Of a stretch of DNA of 64,000 bases, positions 1 to 8,770 are shown one piece after another; positions within the stretch are counted from its first letter, which is position 1; each line of letters opens with the position of its first letter. The notes beneath the pieces were generated by a model that saw nothing but the letters and a program-made list of their open reading frames with translations, had not been told where the DNA came from and ran no database searches. Made by a program: the position numbers and the translations under genes. The DNA is from JALRBM01 sp964477195. Lineage in GTDB: Bacteria > Patescibacteriota > Saccharimonadia > Saccharimonadales > Saccharimonadaceae. Where the stretch lies: positions 58,923 to 122,922 of the forward strand of contig CAYZCX010000001.1 of assembly GCA_964477195.1 (NCBI GenBank), in the 5' to 3' direction.

Positions 1-346
1 AGCCATTGCACACGCGAGTTTCACCCAGTTTATCCCAGACATTTGCCAAAATTCCTGTCTCTTCTTCGAGCTCACGTTTACTTGCCGTCGCCGTGGCTTC
101 ACCGTCGCTTTGACCACCGGGTAATTCCCAGTTCCATGACGCGACAGGGTAGGAAAAGGTTCGAATCATAAATAGCTCATCTTTTTCGTTGAGTACGGCA
201 ATCATGACAGAATCACTGGATTCCAGTAATCCGTAGATGCCGTTTTTACCCGTAGGGGTGACAACTGTGTCTTCACGAATCGACATCCATGGATTTTTGT
301 ACACTACTTTTGATGAGGTCACTTTCCAGGGATTATCAGATCGCAT
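1..346 (-). CDS. Nudix hydrolase, ADP-ribose pyrophosphatase-like (3' end outside window)
   Basis: The reverse strand reads from an ATG at 344-346 to the window edge and gives about 115 residues of a Nudix protein. A full Nudix box is visible at residues 77-99: G-x5-E, seven residues, then RELEEETGI, the Mg-binding helix that hydrolyses nucleoside diphosphate linkages. The N-terminal beta strands with the DSVMIAVL and WELPGGQ segments resemble ADP-ribose or sugar-nucleotide pyrophosphatases; the exact substrate cannot be told. It starts 2 bases after the rfbB stop, so it is probably the second gene of an rfbB transcript. The C-terminus is cut off by the window. Confidence 0.85.
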   Translation of the reverse strand, partial: MRSDNPWKVTSSKVVYKNPWMSIREDTVVTPTGKNGIYGLLESSDSVMIAVLNEKDELFMIRTFSYPVASWNWELPGGQSDGEATATASKRELEEETGILANVWDKLGETRVCNG

Positions 347-348
347 AG

Positions 349-1353
349 TTACTGACCTTTTTCTGCGTAAGCTGCTTCAACTTTAGCTTTTTCGTTTTTC
401 CACCATTCTTCGTTTGCTTCGTACCATTCTATGGTCGCCTTGAGACCTTCGCGAAGGTTAGTGTAGGTTGGCTCCCAACCAAGCTCTTCACGAAGTTTCG
501 TTGCATCAATCGCGTAGCGTTGGTCATGGCCTGGACGGTCGTTGACATGTTCGAACCAGTCATTTGGTTTGCCCATGAGCTCAAGCAAAGTATCGATAAT
601 ATATTTGTTGTTTTGTTCGCCATTTGCCCCGATAAGGTAGAGTTCACCTGAGCGACCTTTATCAAGAATGGTATGAACCGCGGAATTGTGGTCATCCACG
701 TGAATCCAGTCACGAACTTGCTCGCCAGTACCATAGAGTTTTGGTTTGATGTCACTAAGAATATTGGTAATTTGGCGTGGGATCATTTTTTCGATGTGCT
801 GGTAAGGGCCGTAGTTGTTTGAACAGTTTGAAAGTGTCGCATTGATGCCAAATGAGCGCACCCACGCTTTCACTAGTAAGTCAGAGCCGGCTTTTGTCGA
901 AGAATAAGGGCTCGATGCGTGATAAGGAGTATTCTCGGTGAATTTTTCAGGGCTATCGATAGGAAGGTCGCCATAGACTTCATCGGTAGAGATATGATGC
1001 AGACGTTTACCGTGTTTACGCACGGCTTCAAGTACGGTCGCTGTTCCGACGAGGTTACTATGAATAAATGGCCATGGGTCACGAAGAGAATTGTCGTTAT
1101 GACTCTCGGCGGCAAAGTGTACGACGATATCAGTCTCGGAGACGAGTCTATCCATCAACTCGCGGTCGCAAATATCTCCGGTGACAAAGTCGATTTTATC
1201 GAGAACGCTATTGAGCGTGTCGGGATTTCCCGCATAGGTGAGCTTATCGATGACAGTAACATCGTATTCGGGGCGGTTTTTAAGAGTGAAGTGAACAAAG
1301 TTTCCGCCAATAAACCCTGCGCCACCTGTAACGAGTATCTTTTTCTTATTCAT
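349..1353 (-). CDS. rfbB: dTDP-glucose 4,6-dehydratase
   Basis: The 334-residue protein is a short-chain dehydrogenase of the extended family. It has the N-terminal NAD-binding glycine motif GGAGFIG, the DEVYG segment typical of RfbB (Asp-Glu involved in dehydration) and a catalytic YSSTK. The enzyme converts dTDP-glucose to dTDP-4-keto-6-deoxyglucose for deoxysugar synthesis in surface glycans. Length matches the family (330-360). No other dTDP-rhamnose genes (rfbA, C, D) lie in the window, so the final sugar is unknown. The start is supported by a TACAAT box six bases upstream, which predicts a leaderless mRNA. The Nudix gene follows directly. Confidence 0.93.
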   Translation of the reverse strand: MNKKKILVTGGAGFIGGNFVHFTLKNRPEYDVTVIDKLTYAGNPDTLNSVLDKIDFVTGDICDRELMDRLVSETDIVVHFAAESHNDNSLRDPWPFIHSNLVGTATVLEAVRKHGKRLHHISTDEVYGDLPIDSPEKFTENTPYHASSPYSSTKAGSDLLVKAWVRSFGINATLSNCSNNYGPYQHIEKMIPRQITNILSDIKPKLYGTGEQVRDWIHVDDHNSAVHTILDKGRSGELYLIGANGEQNNKYIIDTLLELMGKPNDWFEHVNDRPGHDQRYAIDATKLREELGWEPTYTNLREGLKATIEWYEANEEWWKNEKAKVEAAYAEKGQ

Positions 1354-1365
1354 GATCTTATTGTA
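1354..1365 (-). promoter_or_regulatory. rfbB leaderless promoter -10
   Basis: Read on the minus strand, TACAAT (1360-1365) is followed by six bases and the rfbB ATG. Transcription should start on or next to the A of the start codon. The same arrangement recurs across the window. Confidence 0.6.
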
Positions 1366-1428
1366 TATGATGTTTTCGCTTCAAGGCGTTGTATTATTCG
1401 GAAGAGGTTATAATTGTAATTAATACAA

Positions 1429-1950
1429 CTATTTAGCGAGAATATTACGTAATTTGAGAAAGCTTTCGCGAACGGCGTGAAAGTAAATCTTTTCCGGCTC
1501 TACATCTTCAATTGGCATAAAAAATGCTTCAGCCACATCGTCTTGCGGAATAATGGTAGGATTACCAACGAGGCGAGCCCAGAAGGTACTACTGAGAACG
1601 TCAGTCGTTTCTCCTCCGTATTCGTAGGTATCGAGCGCTGTCATAAGAAATTGAGGCTTCGTGTAATCGGTTGGCTTGAGGCCAACCTCCTCTTCTATTT
1701 CACGGGCAAGTGCTTGTTCTGTTGTTTCGGCACCATCGTTAAAACCACCCGGCGTATCGAGTTGTCCGATGCCCGGATTGCGCTCTCGCACGGCAACAAG
1801 TACCTCGCTTTTGTCGTTGACAATCCATAGACATGACGCGGGAGTGGCGTTGTTAAAGATGGTATGACCATTTTGGCAATGATAAACATGGTTTTCGACA
1901 AGATTCAGCGGAGAGCCACAGCGGCGGCAAAAGTTTATTTCCATGTACAT
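1429..1950 (-). CDS. Nudix hydrolase with N-terminal zinc ribbon
   Basis: This 173-residue protein begins with a zinc ribbon (C8, C11, C25, H29; the pattern CxxC then CQNGH) and continues into a Nudix domain. The Nudix box (residues 69-91) is complete, with G-x5-E and REIEEEVGL. This arrangement resembles NudC-like or NADH-pyrophosphatase-like proteins, but the SQPWPFPxS motif of true NudC is absent, so the substrate is open. A second ATG two codons later (MEI) is an equally good start. It is monocistronic and divergent from the nucleotidyltransferase gene at 2051. Confidence 0.85.
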   Translation of the reverse strand: MYMEINFCRRCGSPLNLVENHVYHCQNGHTIFNNATPASCLWIVNDKSEVLVAVRERNPGIGQLDTPGGFNDGAETTEQALAREIEEEVGLKPTDYTKPQFLMTALDTYEYGGETTDVLSSTFWARLVGNPTIIPQDDVAEAFFMPIEDVEPEKIYFHAVRESFLKLRNILAK

Positions 1951-1988
1951 ATTTAAGCATGAAAAATGGAGGATGGACGGTTTTAAGC

Positions 1989-1994
1989 TATAAT
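1989..1994 (+). promoter_or_regulatory. -10 element for nucleotidyltransferase gene
   Basis: A consensus TATAAT lies 56 bases before the ATG at 2051. The leader between them ends in an AAAGGATG ribosome-binding site, so this gene, unlike many neighbours, has a conventional leader. Confidence 0.55.
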
Positions 1995-2050
1995 GACTTT
2001 ACATGCTTAACTAGCTGTTTGATTAACAACCTTAGACCGTAAAGGATGAT

Positions 2051-2884
2051 ATGTTACAGACTGAACTTGATAATTTAGCGGGTAAGATTGCGAGCTTCCA
2101 TACACCTCAACCAGTAGATGATGCAACATGGAAAACATTTGCCGATAATACAATCGTTGTACTTATGGCGGGAGGAGAAAGTAGTCGTTTTAGCTCAGTT
2201 TTGGATGGAGCTGCTACAAATAAAAACGCTCACGAACTCCCCAATGGAGATACGATGATCGAAATGGCGATTCGTATGTACCGTGATGCGGGTCTTACAC
2301 GGTTCGCAGCACTTGTGTTTCATAATGCAAATAGTATTGAGGAGCGGCTCGGAGATGGCTCATCTTTGGGAGTGGAAATAAAGTATAGCCATGACCCTAA
2401 GCATCCCGTAGGAAAAGGCGGTGCGGTACGAAATGCACTTGAAAACGGCACAATCCCAGAGAATTGTCATATTATCGTGTCAAACCCCGATGACGTTGTG
2501 TTTGATTTTCCTGAGTTTCCACGGTATATTTGCGAGGCTCATATGGAAGGCGAAAGTAAAGGTATGGAGGCGACCGCTGTTCTCGGCCTTGGGCAGGCAT
2601 ACGCCTCAACCGGTATGATGGTTGTAGACAACGCGGTCGTTGATACGCAAATGTATCCATTTATTCCGGTGCCGGCACACGTGGGTATGACAGTCTTCTC
2701 ACCGAGTGTCTTCCCGCGCTTTAAGGAGCTATTCGACCTCGAAAAGAAAAGCGATTTCGAGCAAGTCCTATTTCCACTCCTGGCAAAAGAAAAGAAGCTT
2801 TGGTCGGCAGGTCTCACAGAAGGTGAGTGGATAGCCGTTAATGATCTGAAGAGCTACAAGAAGCTTATTGAAAAGCTGGGCTAA
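2051..2884 (+). CDS. NTP-transferase family sugar nucleotidyltransferase-like protein
   Basis: The 277-residue protein has a Rossmann-like nucleotidyltransferase fold. The motif VVLMAGGESSRF (about residues 36-47) matches the pyrophosphorylase signature LAGGxGxR in variant form, and PVGKGGAVRNAL resembles the substrate loop of GlmU and RmlA relatives. A VSNPDDVV segment could bind the metal. It lacks the C-terminal left-handed helix of GlmU, so it would be a stand-alone transferase that activates a sugar phosphate. Its position next to rfbB and glmS suggests a role in precursor supply for surface glycans. The sugar and the nucleotide are not identifiable from sequence alone. Confidence 0.75.
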   Translation: MLQTELDNLAGKIASFHTPQPVDDATWKTFADNTIVVLMAGGESSRFSSVLDGAATNKNAHELPNGDTMIEMAIRMYRDAGLTRFAALVFHNANSIEERLGDGSSLGVEIKYSHDPKHPVGKGGAVRNALENGTIPENCHIIVSNPDDVVFDFPEFPRYICEAHMEGESKGMEATAVLGLGQAYASTGMMVVDNAVVDTQMYPFIPVPAHVGMTVFSPSVFPRFKELFDLEKKSDFEQVLFPLLAKEKKLWSAGLTEGEWIAVNDLKSYKKLIEKLG

Positions 2885-2956
2885 GAATAAAATCTCTCTT
2901 GTCAGAATGTTGTAAACAGCTTATGATTCAAGATAGTAATTAGGGGCGAAAAAAAC

Positions 2957-4798
2957 ATGGACGACAAAAAAGACGAATCGGTAAATAATGAGCTAAATGA
3001 CACTACTTTAGGTGAGATTGATAAAGAAGATACTTCACTCACACCTCCCGTCACGCCATCAGAAGAAGCTCAAGTACCACAAACTGAGACACTCCCGCCA
3101 CCGGTAACCCCCGAGCCACAACAGGCTGTCCCTATTCCTCCAAAAGACAATTGGTTTAAGAAGCTTGTTCGCACCAAGAAAGGCAAGGTACTACTGGTCG
3201 TTGTCGGCCTCCTTGTTATTGCGGGAATACTTTTTGCTATCCCGGCAACCCGCTATGGGATTTTGGGAAACTTCATAAAAAAGGATGCCACGCTTACCAT
3301 CGTCGATAGTTCAACAAAAAAGCCAGTCACGCAGGCAACAATTGAATTTGGTAGCCTGAGTGCCAAAACCGATACATCGGGTAAGGTTTCGCTCAAGGAT
3401 GTACCAGTGGGAGAATATCCTGTAAAGATAACTAAGAAATACTACAAGGACGTTTCTGGATCGTATATCGTGCCTATTTTTGGTGCTTCGAGCGACGAAA
3501 CGGTAGATGTCGAGGCGACGGGTCGTCAAGTGACCGTCATGCTGACAAACCGTATTACCAAAAAGCCACTTGCTGACGCGACGATAAGCGTCGATGATGC
3601 AGCTTCGGTAACAGATGAAAAAGGTGAGGCGGTCATTGTGCTGCCAGCTGACAAGCAGACGATGAAGGCGAGTATCAAGCACGACGATTACAATACTGCA
3701 GATGTCGAGCTTAAAGTAACTGATCAGGCCGATGCAAATCAGGTAACATTGACGCCGAAAGGATCTCTGTATTACCTCAGTAAAGCAACTGGCAAAATCA
3801 ATGTCATGAAATCAAATCTCGACGGAACAACGCCCGCGGTCGTTATTGAGGCAACGGGAAACGAAAGTGACACTGATACCTCACTTCTTGCAGCACGCGA
3901 CTGGAAATACATGATTCTTTCTGCCAAGCGCAAAGCAGATGTTGCGGGTCAGCTGTATGTCATTGATGCTAAGTCAGACAGTTTGAAGACGGTTGATGAG
4001 GGAAACGCAACGATTACTCCTGTAGGCTGGTCTGGGCATAATTTTCTCTACACTGTAATCCGTAACGATAAGCAGCCATGGGAGGATAAACGAGAAGCGC
4101 TGAAGCTCTACAATGCCGAAACAGGAAAACTCACCGTGATCGACGAGACGACGGCGACGGGTACGAGCTTTATGAACGAAGAAGCAGAATCCCTTGGTAA
4201 AGTCTATATCACCGAAAATAAAATCGTTTATGCAAAAACCGTAACTCGGGGAGCTGGATTTGGAACGCAGCATGTCAAGAAACCGGCTATTATGGCCGCT
4301 AATACCGACGGAAGTCAGCTGCAGCGAGTAAAGGAATTCGACTTCACATCGCTTGTATCTATCGATCCTAAGCTTTACGAGCCGCAAGCTGTGTATTTCA
4401 GAGTCTCGCGTGACTTGAATCCAGTGGAATTTTATGAATACGAGAACAGCTCGCTTAAGACGATTACAAATGACGACAGTAAGTTCTTTAACACCTTCTA
4501 TCCAACTTTCCTAATTTCGCCCGACGGTCAAAAAACCTTCTGGTTCGAGCCTCGCAACGGCAAAAACGCGCTATTTATTGGTGACAAAAACGGCTCAAAC
4601 GGCAAAGAGCTTGCACAGCAGTCAGACTATAAAGCCTATGGGTGGTATAGCGATAAATATGTATTACTTTCAAAAAATGGGAGTGAATTATATATCGCCT
4701 CCGTGGATGGGCCTATCGACACACCTATAAAGATAACGAACTACCATAAGCCAGCGATAAGCTTCGATGGCTATGGTTACGGGTACGGAGGCTTCTAG
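2957..4798 (+). CDS. Membrane-anchored protein with two carboxypeptidase-regulatory-like domains and a TolB-like propeller
   Basis: The 613-residue protein starts with an acidic, proline-rich cytoplasmic tail (about 70 residues). One membrane helix follows (VLLVVVGLLVIAGILFAIPA, about residues 77-96). Outside the membrane lie two tandem beta-sandwich repeats (about 107-170 and 175-255) of the kind found in carboxypeptidase regulatory-like/PEGA proteins. The rest resembles a WD/TolB-type beta-propeller, with repeats such as AARDWKYMILSAKR and ISPDGQKTFWFE. It ends in a Gly/Tyr-rich tail. A role as a surface or envelope-bound scaffold is likely but no enzyme motif is seen. glmS follows after 2 bases, so the two are probably cotranscribed. 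Confidence 0.7.
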   Translation: MDDKKDESVNNELNDTTLGEIDKEDTSLTPPVTPSEEAQVPQTETLPPPVTPEPQQAVPIPPKDNWFKKLVRTKKGKVLLVVVGLLVIAGILFAIPATRYGILGNFIKKDATLTIVDSSTKKPVTQATIEFGSLSAKTDTSGKVSLKDVPVGEYPVKITKKYYKDVSGSYIVPIFGASSDETVDVEATGRQVTVMLTNRITKKPLADATISVDDAASVTDEKGEAVIVLPADKQTMKASIKHDDYNTADVELKVTDQADANQVTLTPKGSLYYLSKATGKINVMKSNLDGTTPAVVIEATGNESDTDTSLLAARDWKYMILSAKRKADVAGQLYVIDAKSDSLKTVDEGNATITPVGWSGHNFLYTVIRNDKQPWEDKREALKLYNAETGKLTVIDETTATGTSFMNEEAESLGKVYITENKIVYAKTVTRGAGFGTQHVKKPAIMAANTDGSQLQRVKEFDFTSLVSIDPKLYEPQAVYFRVSRDLNPVEFYEYENSSLKTITNDDSKFFNTFYPTFLISPDGQKTFWFEPRNGKNALFIGDKNGSNGKELAQQSDYKAYGWYSDKYVLLSKNGSELYIASVDGPIDTPIKITNYHKPAISFDGYGYGYGGF

Positions 4799-4800
4799 GT

Positions 4801-6618
4801 ATGTGTGGCATCGTAGGATATATCGGAAAGCGTAACGCACAAGATATACTCCTCGGTGGCCTCAGGCGGCTTGAGTATAGAGGGTACGACTCTGCAGGAA
4901 TTGTCACTATTGATACTGCTGGCAAAGCAACACTTTTAAGGGCTAAGGGGAAAGTAGCTGAGCTCGGCAAACGCGTTGCGGAGAGTGAAACGACCGATGT
5001 TATGGGCATTGGCCATACTAGGTGGGCGACGCATGGGGAGCCGTCGGAACAAAATGCGCATCCTCATCGAGCCGGAGATATTTATCTTGTTCATAATGGC
5101 ATCATCGAAAACTACAAAGAACTAAAATCTCAGCTAAAGAAGCATGCGTTTGTCAGTCAAACAGATACAGAGGTGCTGGCGGCGCTTATAAATTCTTTTT
5201 ATACTGGTAAAACCTCACTTAAAGAAGCAGTCGCAAGCGCACTTCATCAAGTTGTCGGTACGTACGGTATAGCTGTTGTTTCGACCCGTGAGCCGCAGAT
5301 AATTGTCGCGCGCAAAGGCAGCCCGCTTATTATTGGTGTCGGTAATGGAGAGACGCTTATTGCGAGCGATGCGTCTGCGCTTGTCGGCTACACGACTCAA
5401 GCAATCTATCTCAATGATGGTGAGATGGCGATATGTCAGGCCGATCAAGTTATGCTTGAAGACCTCGATGCGACACCGATTGATGCGCATGTTGAAAAAA
5501 TAGAAGTCGATATGCAATCTATCCAAAAGCAAGGCTACGATCATTTCTTACTCAAAGAAATATGCGAGCAGCCTGATACACTGCAGGCCACCCTCAATGG
5601 CCGTGTTGTAAAGGACGAGCATCGAGTGCAGCTGGGTGGTCTGAATCTTAGTCCGGAAGAACTTCGCAGTATTGAGCACGTGACGATTATAGGGTGCGGA
5701 ACTGCATACTATGCAGGGCTTTTGGCATCGTATTATTTGGAGCAGCTGGTCGATGGTCTGACGGTTGATGTGGCGGTCGCATCAGAGCTTCGTTATCGGT
5801 CATTCCACCTTCCTGCGCATAGTGTTGCGCTTGTTGTTTCACAGTCGGGAGAAACGGCCGACACTTTAGCCTGTCTCCGTGAAATCAAACGACGCGGAGT
5901 TAAGACTCTTGGGATAATTAATGCTGTCGGTTCGACGATTGCTCGTGAGGTGGATGGAGGTATTTATGTGCATGCGGGGCCGGAAATATCTGTTGCCAGT
6001 ACCAAAGCATTCACCTCGCAAGTTGCTGCGATGAGTATGTTTGGTGTTCAGCTCGCGCAGGCAAAGGGTGCAAGTATTCAGTCGACGGCAGCATTTGTGG
6101 ATGAACTTGCACAACTTCCAGCTGAAATTAAATCTGTAATAAAGAATTATAAAGAGTTAATAAAAAACCAAGCCGAAAAATATGTGCAATATGAGCACGC
6201 TTTATTCCTGGGTCGTGATACCTTGTTTCCTGTTGCGTTAGAAGGAGCGCTCAAACTTAAAGAAGTGTCCTATATCCAGGCAGAAGGCTATGCTGCGGGT
6301 GAGCTGAAGCATGGCCCAATCGCACTTATCGACGATCGATTTTTTGAAGTCATGTTACTCGCAGAAGGGTGGCTATTTGATAAATCAATAAGCAATTTGA
6401 GTGAGATCAATGCTCGTGGCGGACATATCCTTGCTATCACCAACAGTGAGCAGCAAATAGATGCCGAAGCAGTGATTCGGATAAATACAAAAGCGAACAT
6501 TCTTGCACCTATCGTACTTAATATCGTTCAACAGCTATTTGCATATTATGTTGCGGTTAAGCGAGGTAATGACGTCGATCAGCCGCGCAATTTGGCAAAA
6601 AGTGTGACAGTTGAATAG
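4801..6618 (+). CDS. glmS: Glutamine--fructose-6-phosphate aminotransferase (isomerizing)
   Basis: The 605-residue protein has the expected two-part structure. The N-terminal class II glutaminase begins MCGIVGYIG, with Cys2 as the nucleophile after Met removal, and carries the TRWATHG and HNGIIENY motifs. Two SIS isomerase domains follow (IGCGTAYYAG, SQSGETADT, then GRDTLFPVALEGALKLKEVSYI) and the protein ends DVDQPRNLAKSVTVE, the usual GlmS C-terminus. It makes glucosamine-6-phosphate for UDP-GlcNAc, hence for peptidoglycan and glycans. Length is normal. No glmS ribozyme is seen: the gene follows the preceding CDS by only 2 bases. Confidence 0.97.
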   Translation: MCGIVGYIGKRNAQDILLGGLRRLEYRGYDSAGIVTIDTAGKATLLRAKGKVAELGKRVAESETTDVMGIGHTRWATHGEPSEQNAHPHRAGDIYLVHNGIIENYKELKSQLKKHAFVSQTDTEVLAALINSFYTGKTSLKEAVASALHQVVGTYGIAVVSTREPQIIVARKGSPLIIGVGNGETLIASDASALVGYTTQAIYLNDGEMAICQADQVMLEDLDATPIDAHVEKIEVDMQSIQKQGYDHFLLKEICEQPDTLQATLNGRVVKDEHRVQLGGLNLSPEELRSIEHVTIIGCGTAYYAGLLASYYLEQLVDGLTVDVAVASELRYRSFHLPAHSVALVVSQSGETADTLACLREIKRRGVKTLGIINAVGSTIAREVDGGIYVHAGPEISVASTKAFTSQVAAMSMFGVQLAQAKGASIQSTAAFVDELAQLPAEIKSVIKNYKELIKNQAEKYVQYEHALFLGRDTLFPVALEGALKLKEVSYIQAEGYAAGELKHGPIALIDDRFFEVMLLAEGWLFDKSISNLSEINARGGHILAITNSEQQIDAEAVIRINTKANILAPIVLNIVQQLFAYYVAVKRGNDVDQPRNLAKSVTVE

Positions 6619-6624
6619 TAACGA

Positions 6625-7635
6625 TTAATTTTCGTATCCTTGGGGGTTTTTAGATTGCCATCGCCACGAATCAGCACAGGCGTCCTCAATTGTTTTTTCT
6701 GTTTTCCAGTGCAACTCCCTCAGGGCTTTTGTCGCGTCGGCATAATACTCCGGAAGATCACCGGGTCGCCTGGGGGCAAACTCGTAAGGAATAGGAACTC
6801 CGGTTGCTTTTTCAAAAGCATGGACAAGCTCAAGTACTGAGGTACCTTTGCCGGAACCTAGATTGTATGCTGACCATCCTGGGGTGCTTCTCTCAAGTGC
6901 TGCGAGGTGACCCTTCGCCAAGTCAACTACGTGAATATAATCTCGGACACCAGTTCCGTCAACCGTATCATAATCATTGCCAAAAATAGACAAATGCTGA
7001 CGCTTTCCCGTTGCAACTTGGGTGATGTACGGCATGAGATTATTAGGAACACCACTTGGATCTTCGCCCAACTTGCCGCTAGGGTGTGCCCCGATTGGAT
7101 TGAAATAACGAAGGACGGTAAATTGACTAGAAGGATTGGTTGCCGCTGTATCTTTTAGAATTTGCTCAATCATATATTTAGTCTGACCATAGGGACTTGC
7201 GATGCCTCGACCGGCGGGTTGAGTCTCGATATAGGGAATAGTAGCTTCGCCGTATACAGTGGCAGACGAGCTAAATACAAGGCGCGTCACATTGTATTCT
7301 TGCATAGCTTCAAGTAATGTGAGCGCAGAATCGATATTAGTCCGGTAGTAATGAAGCGGATTCTGGGTTGATTCACCGACTGACTTTAGGCCGGCAAAGT
7401 GAATGACGGCGTCAAATTTCGTGGCTGCAAAGACGGCTCGAACTTTGGCTGACTCTTTGAGATCTATGATATGAAAGGGGACTTCTTTATCAGTTATTTC
7501 CTCAATTCGCCCTACGACCTCCTTGCTACTATTTGAAAGATCATCTATGATCTCGACCGTATGGCCGGCGTGAAGTAGTTCGATGACTGTGTGGCTGCCG
7601 ATATATCCGGCGCCGCCCGTGACAAGAATATGCAT
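6625..7635 (-). CDS. galE: UDP-glucose 4-epimerase
   Basis: The 336-residue protein is a GalE-type extended SDR, with the NAD motif GGAGYIGSH at the start, the SSSATVYG catalytic serine region and YGQTK as YxxxK. The YNLGSGKG and RRPGD segments are typical of GalE. It interconverts UDP-glucose and UDP-galactose (possibly also the N-acetylated forms). It is the distal gene of a minus-strand set with the glycosyltransferase and the sugar-phosphate transferase upstream. A GAGGAAAA site precedes the ATG, so it is translated from the polycistronic mRNA. Convergent with glmS, 6 bases apart. Confidence 0.94.
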   Translation of the reverse strand: MHILVTGGAGYIGSHTVIELLHAGHTVEIIDDLSNSSKEVVGRIEEITDKEVPFHIIDLKESAKVRAVFAATKFDAVIHFAGLKSVGESTQNPLHYYRTNIDSALTLLEAMQEYNVTRLVFSSSATVYGEATIPYIETQPAGRGIASPYGQTKYMIEQILKDTAATNPSSQFTVLRYFNPIGAHPSGKLGEDPSGVPNNLMPYITQVATGKRQHLSIFGNDYDTVDGTGVRDYIHVVDLAKGHLAALERSTPGWSAYNLGSGKGTSVLELVHAFEKATGVPIPYEFAPRRPGDLPEYYADATKALRELHWKTEKTIEDACADSWRWQSKNPQGYEN

Positions 7636-7647
7636 TTTTCCTCTTAC

Positions 7648-8769
7648 TTAGCGAAGCTGGTCGCCTATTACTTTACGAATTTTGGTAGCAAAAAGCCCTT
7701 TGTCAAAGCGTTTTGCCTTGCGTCTGAGCGTGCCAGGGAGAAAGGTTGTTTGCTCGGCTTTGACGATTGCTTTCATAATTGCCTCGGTAGTTTGCTCATG
7801 AAACAGTACGCCACTTGTCCCGTCATCTACGATATCAAGTGCGCCTGCTTTTCCATAAGTTATAACCGGTGCACCCGCAGCGAGCGCCTCGACCTGAACA
7901 ATACCAAAGTCTTCTTCGGCAGCATATATCCAGCCTTTTGCATGATTAAGTGCTTTCTCCAGCTCGGCGTCAGAAGCATCCCCAAATCGATCGGTATAAA
8001 ATGTCACCGTGGGGCCGGCCTTTGCAACAAGTTCATCGTGCGCAGGACCTTTGCCAAACACCTTCAACGGCACACCGAGTTTTGTGCAGGCTTCGACGAC
8101 CAGGTCATAGCGTTTGTAGGGAAGCTGCCGCCCCATGGTCATATAGTAATCTCCGCGTTCTCTAGAGGGTTCGAACCGATCGACATCAACGGGCGGATGG
8201 ATAACTGTCGATGGTTTTCCGTAATATTCTTTTATGCGCTTTTGTGTTTCAGTCGAATTGGCAATGAAAACATCTACTTTTTGGGCAGCCTCATAATCAA
8301 GTTTTCGTTGGTGCGGTACAAACAAGGGAATCAGCAGGCGAATCAACGGATCGATTTTGCCAAAACCTGGGTTTTTTTTGTATTCCTCATAGTGACTCCA
8401 ATAATACCGTGCAGGTGTATGACAATAAGAAATAATAACTTGATCGTCGCGTGTTTTTTGCACTTGATTTGCGTTGAGGTATGAGCTGGTAATGATAATA
8501 TCGAATTCACTCAGATCAAGATCACGGAATGCTTTTACCTGCAATGTCGGAAATAGCTTGTACATTTTCCTGAGAGGCTTTGGTATTTTTTGCAACCATG
8601 TTGTGCGAATGTCGAGATCCTTAAACTCTGGCAAAACACGATCTTCGTCGTACATGGCGGTATAAATCGGAGCTTGCGGAAATGCTTTGTGAAGTTCGTA
8701 CACGACTCGCTCGGCGCCTCCCATGACGATCAAAAATTCACAGACGATAGCAATCTTGGGCTGCTTCAT
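7648..8769 (-). CDS. Glycosyltransferase family 4 protein
   Basis: About 373 residues starting MKQPKIAIVCE. The reading frame is open for 30 more bases, but the ATG at 8767-8769 fits best because it follows the upstream stop codon by one base. It is a GT-B fold protein: VMGGAERV near the N-terminus, a GRQLPYKRYDLVVEA segment opening the second Rossmann domain, and EDFGIVQVEALAAGAPVITY (the EX7E retaining motif of GT4). It would add a sugar from a nucleotide donor onto the lipid-linked glycan begun by the neighbouring transferase. The donor is not predictable. Confidence 0.88.
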   Translation of the reverse strand: MKQPKIAIVCEFLIVMGGAERVVYELHKAFPQAPIYTAMYDEDRVLPEFKDLDIRTTWLQKIPKPLRKMYKLFPTLQVKAFRDLDLSEFDIIITSSYLNANQVQKTRDDQVIISYCHTPARYYWSHYEEYKKNPGFGKIDPLIRLLIPLFVPHQRKLDYEAAQKVDVFIANSTETQKRIKEYYGKPSTVIHPPVDVDRFEPSRERGDYYMTMGRQLPYKRYDLVVEACTKLGVPLKVFGKGPAHDELVAKAGPTVTFYTDRFGDASDAELEKALNHAKGWIYAAEEDFGIVQVEALAAGAPVITYGKAGALDIVDDGTSGVLFHEQTTEAIMKAIVKAEQTTFLPGTLRRKAKRFDKGLFATKIRKVIGDQLR

Positions 8770-8770
8770 G

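Noticed and set aside
919..1413. Long open frame opposite rfbB (164 codons)
   Set aside because: It lies wholly antisense to rfbB, has no recognisable domain and no ribosome site or -10 box at its start.
4795..4805. Search for a glmS ribozyme
   Set aside because: Only 2 bases separate glmS from the upstream gene, so there is no room for the ribozyme.
7591..8484. 297-codon frame opposite the glycosyltransferase gene
   Set aside because: Antisense to a clear GT4 gene; its product is a Cys/Phe-rich random-looking sequence. It is a shadow of the codon pattern.
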